From NCBI RefSeq assembly GCF_963668215.1, contig NZ_OY764190.1, positions 3,410,001 to 3,474,000 on the forward strand: a stretch of DNA of 64,000 nucleotides, in the 5' to 3' direction. Below are positions 26,093 to 34,156 of the stretch, in pieces; the first letter of the stretch is position 1, and each line of letters starts with the position of its first letter. The notes under the pieces were generated by a model, which made no database searches, was not told the origin of the DNA, and saw only the letters and a list, made by a program, of their open reading frames with translations. The position numbers and the translations under genes were made by a program. The stretch is from an uncultured Desulfosarcina sp. (lineage in GTDB: Bacteria; Desulfobacterota; Desulfobacteria; Desulfobacterales; Desulfosarcinaceae).

Positions 26093-26260
26093 AGTGTCAT
26101 CCAGAAATAGGAAAATTTGGTCGAGATCGAGGCGCACGAAAAATTTTACCGCAGGTGCCCGAAGGAAATGCCCTTGGGGTGCATATAGTTAATATTCCGA
26201 GGATAAAATTTTTCGTGCAACAAAGATATCGGGCAAATTGGCCATTTCTGGATAGGCACT
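26093..26260. repeat. MITE-like element with AGTGNCATCCAGAAAT ends
   Basis: AGTGTCATCCAGAAAT (26093-26108) is matched by an inverted AGTGCCTATCCAGAAAT at the right end (26260-26244). The inner arms (AATTTGGTCGAGATCGAGG / AAATTGCCCGATATC...; GCACGAAAAATTTTA / TAAAATTTTTCGTGC) also pair. The element ends in the stop codon of the NikK-like gene. It could form one very long hairpin between that gene and the APC gene. Confidence 0.8.
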
Positions 26261-27092
26261 ACTTAACTTCGAAGGTAAACGCCACATTATGCATAAACTC
26301 GTCACAAACCGCCGTGTCCGAATAAGGGCAGCGATGGGAGAGCACGATCATCCAGTAGCCGGACTTTTCCAGTTTAAGATCGGCCTGCCCCCCGGCGTCG
26401 GTTACGGTTTCCACGGGAAAATGCATGTGGTGGCCGTGCCCCTTTTGCCCTTTGGCTTCATGTTTATGCGGGGCAGTGTCCGCGGCTTCGAATCCGGCAT
26501 AGGTGGCTTTGACCTTCACATCGGGAAGGGGTTTCCCGTCAAACAGCAACTTGACGGATAGCGCGTCCCCCGGTTTCATCCGTTGGAAATTGGTCAGCGG
26601 AACGATTTCCAGGGGTTGGCCGGCCGTTTGGCTGAGATTTTTATCGCTGCCGCCGGCGATGAGGATGGTTTTACCCTGGATATGATAGTTGGTGCACTTG
26701 ACGGCATCGGGAATCGTCGTCTTGTTGCCCCGTTCACGGCCTTTCGGAGTTTTCGTGAAAAAACCCGGTTTAATCCGGGCGGTGACAAGGTAGGCTCCAG
26801 GTTTGTCGATTTTCAGCCGATACAGCCCGGTCGAGACTTTGGATAGATCGACAGCCATGCCATCGGGATCGATCGCCCGAACCGCTTCCACCCGACCTTC
26901 TTTGATTTCCTCATCAACCCGGTTAGCCGGAAACTTGTGACCCCAGCCGATACCGATATCGACGGTCGTCCCGACCTCGGGGAACTGGTTGGAAGGATTC
27001 AACCAAATGTTGTGGGCGTAAGCCGCAGGGCAGATGGCGACTATCAGGACGGCGGTCAACAATAGAATGTAACGATGAGCATCTTTCTTCAT
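26259..27092 (-). CDS. DUF4198/NikK-like periplasmic metal-uptake protein
   Basis: 277 residues from ATG 27092 (CGGAGAAAT upstream); the longer frame to 27266 runs through a terminator-like hairpin and is not used. The signal peptide ends AAYA and the mature protein starts HNIWLNPS, an N-terminal His-x-x-W typical of DUF4198 proteins. Further features are VDIGIGWGHKFPANR, a His-rich loop HKHEAKGQKGHGHHMHFP (about residues 203-220) and GYWMIVLSHRCPYSD. DUF4198/NikK proteins accompany TonB-dependent nickel/cobalt uptake. The His-rich loop supports metal binding. It follows the exported methylase gene. Confidence 0.82.
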   Translation of the reverse strand: MKKDAHRYILLLTAVLIVAICPAAYAHNIWLNPSNQFPEVGTTVDIGIGWGHKFPANRVDEEIKEGRVEAVRAIDPDGMAVDLSKVSTGLYRLKIDKPGAYLVTARIKPGFFTKTPKGRERGNKTTIPDAVKCTNYHIQGKTILIAGGSDKNLSQTAGQPLEIVPLTNFQRMKPGDALSVKLLFDGKPLPDVKVKATYAGFEAADTAPHKHEAKGQKGHGHHMHFPVETVTDAGGQADLKLEKSGYWMIVLSHRCPYSDTAVCDEFMHNVAFTFEVK

Positions 27093-27133
27093 TTTATTTC
27101 TCCGTATGATGCTAAAGGCGTGGTAAGAACGGT

Positions 27134-27171
27134 AAAAAAGGCAGTTGGCAGGTACTTCTCCAACCGCCTTT
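27134..27171 (-). terminator. Terminator or attenuator before the NikK-like gene
   Basis: Reading the minus strand, AAAGGCGGTTGG and CCAACTGCCTTT form an 11-bp stem (27171-27137) followed by TTT, about 45 bp before the NikK-like start. The rest of 27172-27302 holds REP-like fragments (GTGGAAGCCGCTTC and a partial TTTCGTAGAAA end). Confidence 0.6.
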
Positions 27172-27302
27172 GAGTTGTATGGAGGTGGCATCCGTTCGAA
27201 ACCGGTTTTTTTGTTGAAGCGGCTTCCACGAATCCATCCCGTCCCTTCGGATATGGAGTCGAACATAGCCTGGAAACGATTTCTACGAAACCATCAAAAC
27301 TG

Positions 27303-28226
27303 TCATTGCGATACCAATTTGACCATTCCGCGCTGCGGCTGGCCCTCAAGACAACGGCCGAAGAAAATCATCCCCAGCCAGTTCTCATTTTCGGCCTTGA
27401 TCTTTTCCAATATCGTATCCAGGTTTCCCCTGATCACCTTCTCTTTTTCCGGAAAGCCCGCATTGTAGACAACCGCCGCGGGAAGGTCGTTGGGATAGTA
27501 TTTTTTAAGACTTTCAATCAATGTGTCCGCATGGTTGAGCGCCATGTAGAAAGCCATCGTTATCGGATACTTGGAAAGATCCTTCAAAATGGCTTCATCC
27601 TGTTCCGGCCGTCCGAAAAGAAACATCGGTGCGGTAAGCATGACAAACCGGGTATCATAGGCGGGAATCGACGATTTTTTTAACGCAGCCATGGATGCCT
27701 GAAAGCAGCCTAATCCCGGGATGATTTCGAATTCATCTTCATCGAGCCCCTCGATCACCCGGTGAGAAGGGCCGAATACGCAGGGATCACCGCTGTCCAG
27801 AATCGCGACAATCTTTCCTTGGGCCACTTCTTCCCTGATCCTCGCGGCCGTCTCGTCCCAGAAGTTGATCCTTTCCTCAACATAAAGCTTTTTTTCCTCG
27901 GGCCCCAGTTTCTCCTGATCCCGCCAACTATATTTAAATTTGCCCCGCCAGGGACTGCCGAGTATGGTTTTCCCTTCCAGATATTCGGAAAAACGATCCG
28001 ATACGTTATCGGAGCAAAAGATGATGTCCGCTTTTTTTATGGTTTCGATGGCTTTTAGCGTGGCATGTTCCGGCCCCGACGGTCCCGTGCCGATGACGTA
28101 GCATTTCCCTTTAGCCTGGCCGGCGGCATGTACATCGTCAATCACGGCAAGCGATAAAAGCATAAAAATGCAGGTCGTCAGGATACACAAATGCCCCCAT
28201 CCGATTGCTTTGTTTTGATTTTTCAT
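27303..28226 (-). CDS. Exported tetrapyrrole-methylase-fold protein
   Basis: 307 residues. The N-terminus is a convincing signal peptide (hydrophobic 12-30, ending DDVHA-A). The mature chain begins KCYVIGTGPSGPEHATLKAIE, the GxGPG-type loop of CobA/CbiF-family tetrapyrrole methyltransferases. ILDSGDPCVFGP matches the family SGDP motif and VYNAGFPEKEKVIRG the late conserved motif. Normal members are cytosolic because they use SAM; export is unexpected. It lies between the TonB receptor and NikK-like genes. I infer a role as a periplasmic binder or modifier of a tetrapyrrole or metal chelate. A truncated copy is at 22149-22610. Confidence 0.8.
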   Translation of the reverse strand: MKNQNKAIGWGHLCILTTCIFMLLSLAVIDDVHAAGQAKGKCYVIGTGPSGPEHATLKAIETIKKADIIFCSDNVSDRFSEYLEGKTILGSPWRGKFKYSWRDQEKLGPEEKKLYVEERINFWDETAARIREEVAQGKIVAILDSGDPCVFGPSHRVIEGLDEDEFEIIPGLGCFQASMAALKKSSIPAYDTRFVMLTAPMFLFGRPEQDEAILKDLSKYPITMAFYMALNHADTLIESLKKYYPNDLPAAVVYNAGFPEKEKVIRGNLDTILEKIKAENENWLGMIFFGRCLEGQPQRGMVKLVSQ

Positions 28227-28243
28227 TGTCTGGTACGCCTTAA

Positions 28244-28294
28244 TAAAAAAACCTCCGGGGGAGCCCGCCCGACAGGCAGGTCCCCCAAAGGTTT
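28244..28294 (-). terminator. Strong terminator between TonB receptor and methylase genes
   Basis: On the minus strand AACCTTTGGGGGA (28294-28281) pairs with TCCCCCGGAGGTT around CCTGCCTGTCGGGCGGG, followed by TTTTTTT (28250-28244). It ends the TonB receptor transcript or limits read-through into the methylase gene, whose start is 18 bp further on. Confidence 0.75.
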
Positions 28295-28298
28295 CAGA

Positions 28299-30356
28299 TT
28301 AATATTTGAGTGTCATTCCGATGCCGCAGTTGGTGCCGGGCATGTCGTAACCATAGTGCAACTGGTAATCCTGGTCGGTGACATTGTTGACATATCCCTT
28401 CAAGACCAACTCGCATTGATGCGGCAGTTTAAAGGTGTGTTCAGCGCCGACACTTATAACAATTACATCCTCCATGGTTTCGTGAACTTTGTTGTATCTC
28501 TCGCCGATGTACTTGGCGTTGAGTTCAACCACTCCGTTTTCCCAGAGTTTGTAGTCCAGCCCTAAAACCACCTTGTTGCGAGGCTGGCTTTGGAGCAGAT
28601 AATGGGTTTGTTCGGTATCCATGGGATGGTTTTCGGCATTCCAGTCCTGGTAGGTGTAGGCCAGATAGCCGCTCAGATCCTGCCTGAAACTTCTCGACAG
28701 TTCCAACTCCACCCCGTAGACGATCATATCGATGTTGTAGACAAGGGCCGAGACATCAGCGCTGATATAATTGTGCTGCTGATAATCACTGATATCCGAG
28801 TAGTAGAATGCACCCCTGAATTTCGTGTCTTTCCAGAGCTTCTTGATCCCTCCTATTTCGTACGTCCATGATGTTTCGGTTTTAAAATCGGGATTTGCCG
28901 CTGCATAATCTTCGTTGGACCCAGCCCGGGCCCATCTCCAGAGATCTCAAATTCAAGGCATTCGCATTTCGCGGCTGACTGAGGCATACAGGGACAAACC
29001 GTCGTTCCAGTTGTAATCCAGCCGCGCTTTGGGACACCATTCTCTTTCCACCCGTCGGGTCGCTTGAGAGGAATTTGCGAATTCGTAGGAATCGCTTTCG
29101 AATTGATACCAGCGGGTGCCGAAGGTCAGGGCTATGTCCGGGGTGATGTCCCAGACATCCTGGACGTAAAGGGCTGTAATGGAGTAATAGTCCTTATTGT
29201 CCGGCGTACCCTGATCGCGATAATCGCCGCCAAGGGAAAAATAATGGCTGCCAAGGACATTTATATTTAAATAATCCAGGGCAACACCACGCGTATACTC
29301 TTCCTTGTAGTTTGAGCTGTCCGATCCGTTAGCATTATGCCGGTATCGATCCCGTTTGGACAACTGCTGGTAAACCTGGCTTCGTATCTCGCCGATGGGC
29401 AGCGGTTGCTCGAAAAGAAGACTCTGGTCGTTAACGGTCTTTTCCCATTGATTCTTACCGCCGTCATAGCACGTCCCCTCGTAATCGTGGCTGAAGGTGT
29501 CAACATCACCGGCACGAACGACGGGATAGTCCGGATCGTAATTGGAATTCGGATCGTCGGGGTCATTGATGACCGCATATCCGGTGACGGTATCCACGTG
29601 ATCGATTCCGTAGGTGATCGATCCTTCCGTCGGCAGAAAGAGCGTAAGGCGGCCGTTGACGTTGTCCGTATCGTAGTCGTTGCCCCGCAAATACCCGTCG
29701 CCTTCCCTGTGAGCGGCAGCTATCGAATAGCCGATCGTGTTATCGATGCCGCCACTGGTGCTGGCGCTGTAGCTTTGGGCTCCGTAGGCACCGAAGTTGG
29801 TCTGCACCGACCCATGGGGTCTGGCTTCATCGGTCTTCTCGCCTTTTCTGGTGATCAGGTTGACCGCGCCGCCCATCGAAAAGGGGAACAGGAGTGAGTG
29901 GCTTCCGCGAACGACTTCCACGGTCTCAATGATGTCAAGAGGGAGGGTCGTCCAGTCCATTTTAAAATAGCCATTGCTCCCGTGGAGCCTGATGGGACGG
30001 CCATCCATGAACACCTGGTACCGCGACTGGTCCATGCCGCGGATATAGACCCCTTCATTTTGCGCCGGGGTAACGGATGAGGAGAGGACGCTGATGCCCA
30101 GTGCTTCGCTCAGGATGTCCTGGACCGTTTCCACCTTGCCGGCCTTTTTAAATTCGTCCACATTGATGATCGTCGCATGCGGCGTCACGACCATGGATTC
30201 ATCCTTGAGTGGATGATCCCTTACAATAACCTTGTCTAACCGATAGATCTTCTCTTCCTCGCCGTAATCCGTCTCCTGGGCGAAGACGGAAGTCGAGATG
30301 GAAAAGAGCATGAAAAGCCCCATCCATCCTGCGAGGACGAACCGAATAAATTTCAT
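28299..30356 (-). pseudogene. TonB-dependent receptor with two in-frame TGA codons
   Basis: Start at 30356 (AAAGGATAG upstream), signal peptide ending SVFAQ, then a TonB-box-like RLDKVIVRD and a plug domain (TPHATIINVDEFKKAGKVETVQDIL, GMDQSRYQVFMDGRPI, VEVVRGSHSLLFP). The beta-barrel runs to residue ~467. There the frame meets TGA-ATT-TGA (28955-28947) right after EMRMP and continues in the same frame with DLWRWARAGSNEDYAAANPDFKTETSW down to a barrel-type C-terminus (GIGMTLKY). The remaining sequence shows no other damage. It is either a very recent pseudogene or a sequencing or recoding case. Its context predicts nickel/cobalt (or metal-tetrapyrrole) uptake. Confidence 0.85.
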
Positions 30357-30469
30357 GTTCGCTATCCTTTTCACAATAACTGTCCGATTCAACAATTAGA
30401 AACTGGCCTCGGGAAAAACGGCGGGATGCCTGAAAAGCACACGTTGACGCGAACACGGCGTGGTAGTAT

Positions 30470-30555
30470 GGTGGTTTTCGAAGCTCCCCTCAACCCGAGG
30501 GACTTCACCGGGGAAGGTAGCGTCATAACTCTAAGCGGAGTCAGCTGCCTTCCCC
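30470..30555 (-). ncRNA. Conserved structured leader element 2 (copy 1)
   Basis: On the minus strand GGGGAAGG-C-AGC pairs with GCT-A-CCTTCCCC, directly followed by GGTGAAG-TCCCTC paired with GAGGGGA-GCTTC and a closing CCACC. The same order (CCTTCCC, then GAAG, C-run, GAGGG, AGCTTC) is found before the second TonB receptor at 33841-33933 with changed but still pairing stems. It lies 114 bp before the receptor start. I could not match it to a known riboswitch. Confidence 0.5.
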
Positions 30556-30635
30556 ATCGTTATTGGGCCAACGGTTTTGGCCTGATTCATTCACCTCCTT
30601 TCCTGGTTTTCAAAAAAGCGGATTGTCGCACAAAT

Positions 30636-30789
30636 AAAAAACCACGAAAACAGAAACCCATCCATGGGTAAACGCCTTCGTGGCTCGTATTGCGGACAGC
30701 AGCTTTTTTGATGCAATGTTTGGCAGCTTCTGCCGCCAGCGTGTTAGTATATGCTCGTAGCTTGTAACACCCCGAGTATAATCCGTCAA
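30636..30789 (-). promoter_or_regulatory. Leader B: promoter, GGCAGAAGCTGCC hairpin and GCCACGAAGGC terminator
   Basis: On the minus strand: TTGACG (30789-30784), 17 bp, TACAAG (30766-30761). Then the hairpin GGCAGAAGCTGCC (30734-30722). The terminator follows: CCACGAA (30683-30677) pairs with TTCGTGG (30648-30642), with an inner ACCCAT/ATGGGT stem, then TTTTTTATTT. The 5' arm reads GAGCCACGAAGGCG. It precedes the TonB receptor by about 280 nt. Confidence 0.72.
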
Positions 30790-31322
30790 GAGAGAAAAAC
30801 CGTTCGACCAGGGCAATCGCAATGGAAAATAACCGGCCCAACCAAGGCAATCCTGCGTTATTGGAATTTTTTTCCGTCAGAACCGACACCTCGCTCTCAT
30901 GCTTCGCGTGGGAGCACCGATTGGAGTTTTAGCCGGATAAGGGTTCCCTCGCAGGAGCGTGGCAACCAGGTAAGGTGAGGTTTCCAGAGAGCATCCTTTT
31001 TAATATACATTTCGTACATCATGATAACGCATAACGAGATATTTCGCTTTTTCCCATCCGACAGACAGCATTCATACGGGATTTCCATGAACTCCGGTTC
31101 GTAGACGAAATAGATTGATAAAAAATAAATGGTATAGTAAGAATCGCATTTCAGACTACTCACCGTATCGCACTGGAAAATAGAATAACCAAACCGCATC
31201 ATTCCGGACTCGACAAGCCTGATCTGACAATTTTCTTTGCTGTCCAGATGCCTCCGGCGGTTGTCCGGGTTCAGGATTGCACCAGCAAGATCATCCACGA
31301 CACCATAGAAGATGGAGCCATT
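30790..31322. other. Gene-free stretch between leader B and the macB remnant
   Basis: About 530 bp with no convincing gene. An open minus-strand frame at 30897-31388 has no recognisable domain and runs into the macB remnant; I do not accept it. The sequence is probably decayed. Confidence 0.4.
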
Positions 31323-32604
31323 TGGGGGAGCCTTTAATTTACCGCGGCATTCCGACAGGCCAACGGCACATTCGGGCCCGTAGCGCATTAAAAGCTGTGG
31401 GACTGAACGGTTGGGAGGGGCACACGCCGGCGAAGCTTTCCGGCGGTCAGCAGCAACGTGTGGCCATTGCCCGATCCCTGGTGACGGATCCGAAGGTCAT
31501 TCTGGCCGACGAGCCTACGGGCAACCTCGATTCGGCACGCAGTCGAGAAATTATGGGGCTGCTCAAAGACCTGAACCGTGAACGGGGCATCTATAATTAT
31601 CAAGGTCACCCATAAATCGGAGATGGCCGACCTATGCCGGCCGCCGGATTTATTTGCCATCCGTGATGAGATTTCAGGCTTTGCGGCAGTTGCGCCGGGC
31701 GCCAATTCCAGCACCCAGGCCATTTATCGGGGCACCAACTGGTCCACGTCCATCACCGGCAGCACCGATGCCTTCCTGAAGGTTCGCAATTGGCAGCTGG
31801 ATACCGGGCGGGTTTCTTCCGACCAGGAACTGCGCTCCGGCGCAGCGGTCTGCATCATCGGTGCAATCGTGCGTAAGGAACTCTTCGGCGGCCAGGATCC
31901 GACCGGCGAAGCAATTCGTTTAAAAACACTTTCGTTCAAGGTGGTCGGAGTGCTTGGCGCCAAAGGCCAGTCCAGTTTCGGTTCCGACCAGGACGACTTC
32001 ATTCTCATCCCCCTGCATACTTTCCAGCGCCGGATTTCAGGCAACCGGGAGGTCGGTACCATTTACCTTTCCGCACTGGACGGAGTGCCCACAGAGAGAG
32101 TCAAGGCCGATGTGGAAAGGCTGATGCGTCAACGGGGTCACATCACGGGTGACCAAGCGGATGATTTTTTTGTACGCGACATGTAGGAACTCATGAGCAC
32201 CCTTACCGGAACCACCAAGGTCCTGACGGCGCTCTTGGGGGCAGTGGCAGCCGTAAGTCTGCTGGTGGGGGGATCGGCATCATGAATATCATGCTGGTCT
32301 CGGTAACCGAACGCACCCGCGAGATCGGCATTCGTCTGGCTATCGGTGCCCTGGCCCGTGACGTATTGATGCAGTTTCTCGTCGAAGCCGTGGTGCTTTC
32401 CTCCTTCGGCGGCCTGGCGGGGGTTTTGCTGGGATTGACGGCGCCGCCATCGGGGCTTATGTGTTGGAGGTGCCATTCATTCTGAATACCGGCATCATCA
32501 TTATCGCTTTTCTTTTCTCAGCCGCAGTGGGGGTCTTATTCGGCTTTTTCCCAGCCCGCCAGGCCGCCCGACTGGATCCTATCGAAGCCTTGCGGCATGA
32601 GTGA
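31323..32604 (+). pseudogene. Remnant of a MacB-type ABC transporter
   Basis: The first part (about 31323-31600) encodes the second half of a MacB/LolD-type ATPase: LIYRGIPTGQRH, the signature LSGGQQQRVAIARSL and Walker B VILADEPTGNLDS. The frame then jumps, without the end of the ATPase or the first membrane helix, into the periplasmic MacB domain (31620-32186). Two further frame changes lead into NIMLVSVTERTREIGIRLAIGA and finally AAVGVLFGFFPARQAARLDPIEALRHE ending at 32604. Missing start, internal deletion and at least three frame breaks make it a dead gene. Confidence 0.88.
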
Positions 32605-32647
32605 TATCTTTAGAAGCCGTCATCCTTGATATCGGCGCCGGTCGAAC

Positions 32648-32757
32648 GATTACCGTCAGGTCAGTTCAAATACGATGGTCAATTCCAGGGGCAGGTCTCC
32701 TTTGAACAGATTGCCGGGTGGCCGGGGAAATGGGGTGGCTCGCTATACGGCATCCAA
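32648..32757 (-). pseudogene. Duplicated 3' fragment of tonB
   Basis: Read on the minus strand, this encodes RATPFPRPPGNLFKGDLPLE...VFELT and a stop at 32656, nearly identical to the last residues of the TonB gene at 42075 (RAAPFPRPPINLFKGDLPLE...). The codon matching Gln is TAG. The similarity extends about 8 bp past the stop codon, so a genomic piece was copied, not just a domain shared. Only the last ~33 codons remain. Confidence 0.85.
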
Positions 32758-32865
32758 ATGGCAAAGTTTCAACTCAGTAAGGGTGCCTCTATAAGCGAGA
32801 TCCCTGGAGGTATCGGCTTGACCGGAGTAATGTATTTAAAATCCAAAAGGTGATAAAATGCATTC

Positions 32866-33033
32866 ATGGTAAAAAACGGTGAGGAAGCCCTGCTGATGGA
32901 ATCGGTCGACCTGGTGGAGCCCGAACCGGACGGCACGTTTCGCTTGGTGGGGATCTTCGGTGACCAGATCACCGTCAAGGGGAAGCTCAAGCGGATGAAT
33001 CTGGTGGATCATCGGATTTTGTTTGAGGAATAG
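32866..33033 (+). pseudogene. Truncated second copy of cooT
   Basis: 55 codons reading MVKNGEEALLMESVDLVEPE...HRILFEE, almost identical to cooT at 22007-22195. It lacks the first seven codons (MCEANAY) including the nickel-binding Cys2, and no RBS is evident. It follows the tonB fragment directly. Without the cysteine it should not bind nickel as CooT does, so it is probably a remnant. Confidence 0.8.
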
Positions 33034-33264
33034 CCCGAGCCACCGGGATGCTGAATCGGATCGCAACGTCTCGTCAGGGGCGGAGCCCACTGAAGCAATT
33101 ATCCGTGGACCAGATCAGCCGGGCTGTACGAAGAGAAATGCTGTGTTTCAATGGATACTTCTCAGGAGTTCAAAGGTGGTATGGTTTCTTTTTCGGGCCA
33201 TTTTTGAACGTTTTTCGTGTCAAAACGCATTTCACGGTTGTCGGATGCCTGCTGATGAAAAAGA

Positions 33265-33458
33265 TTGACTTCTCTGTAAATTATAACTAAGTACTCTATC
33301 TAAAAAAAGCGGCAGAAGTCGCCAAATTGTTAAAGACAATTTGAACCCAGTATGGCGGCTATTTTTTCAAGATTATAGCCCTTACAAACAGAGATCTTAA
33401 GATAAAGCCATGAAGGTTTTCCATCCTGCAACAGGGGGGGAGATTTTATGGCTTTTTT
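33265..33458 (+). promoter_or_regulatory. Leader D: promoter, GGCAGAAGTCGCC hairpin and GCCATGAAGG terminator
   Basis: TTGACT (33265-33270), 17 bp, TAAGTA (33288-33293; weak). Then the hairpin GGCAGAAGTCGCC (33311-33323) and a perfect AAATTGT/ACAATTT hairpin (33324-33342). AGTCGCC can instead pair with GGCGGCT (33354-33360) before ATTTTTT, giving a possible early terminator. The shared terminator follows: AAAGCCAT (33404-33411) with ATGGCTTT (33448-33455) and a T-run; its 5' arm reads GCCATGAAGG. It precedes the second TonB receptor by about 700 nt. Confidence 0.65.
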
Positions 33459-33840
33459 ATTGCGTAGCATCGGGTTTGCTGCCCCTGCCTCTTGCGGCAA
33501 TAAAGCGATTCAATCTTTCGATGATATTCTTTGACGACAGCAAGTTGGATTACTGCGGGTTGACGCGGACCGTTCCTTAAAATAGTAGGCAAACCAGTTG
33601 TATGGGCGTAGTATCAGTTCATTATTGCAGGAACATAATCGTTGTGTGCGATAAAAAGGGCTACGAATATTTACGCATTTGAAAAGTGTTTGTATTTACG
33701 CGAACCTTTTTTTTAACGGCTTGAAAAGCAGTCCATGAACAACTCCATCACTGGCGCGACTGCAATACGTCAGTCCGAGAAAAAACAGAAAGGAGGAAAC
33801 GCTACATCGGCAATCTAAAAACTGTTTGGTGAAATATGAG
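33459..33840. other. Long untranslated stretch after leader D
   Basis: About 380 bp without a plausible gene between leader D and the second structured element. A few T-runs (for example CCTTTTTTTT at about 33707-33715) are present, but no clear promoter or frame was found. Confidence 0.3.
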
Positions 33841-33933
33841 GAAAGGGAAAGGCGGCTCGATCCCGGCCAAGGTTCCAGACCGCCCTTCCCGGGAAGCCCC
33901 CATGATTGAGGGAAGCTTCTGGTATTTTTATAT
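33841..33933 (+). ncRNA. Conserved structured leader element 2 (copy 2)
   Basis: GGGAA-A-GGCGG (about 33845-33855) pairs with CCGCC-C-TTCCC (33881-33891). Then GGGAAGC-CCCC...GAGGG-AAGCTTCT forms a second hairpin. The order and key strings equal those at 30470-30555 before the other TonB receptor, while the stems differ in sequence but still pair. It ends about 220 bp before the receptor start. Confidence 0.5.
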
Positions 33934-34156
33934 CCCAGCGGCATACCCCTGTCAAATATTTCCGTCCCGGTCTTCCCACGCCCACCTTTTCCAAGAAGAT
34001 CGCCTTTGCAAAAGCATATTAAGGGTGCAGGTACAGGTCATGCCATGCAGAAACACCCCAATCAGCACCCAAACAATGCTCCAACGCTGTCGATCATTCC
34101 TGGCAAGGCCCATTTTTTGTTGAGCTACACATGCACATGCAGAAAGGAGACACACC

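Noticed and set aside
28947..28955. The two TGA codons in the TonB receptor as selenocysteine sites
   Set aside because: Two Sec codons separated by one Ile in a beta-barrel have no precedent I know, and the sequence behind them shows only a tight ATCTC/GAGAT pairing, not a bacterial SECIS-like hairpin.
30470..30555. A cobalamin riboswitch before the TonB receptor
   Set aside because: CGGTGAAGTCCC looks superficially like the cobalamin core, but the B12-box GCCACTG and the ACTGTAA segment are absent.
30587..30889. A 100-codon minus-strand frame across leader B
   Set aside because: It covers the promoter, hairpin and terminator of the leader, which explain the sequence better.
30897..31388. 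A 163-codon minus-strand frame
   Set aside because: No domain, no ribosome binding site and overlap with the macB remnant; composition is unlike real neighbours.
32626..32853. A 75-codon plus-strand frame
   Set aside because: It is the antisense shadow of the copied tonB 3' end.
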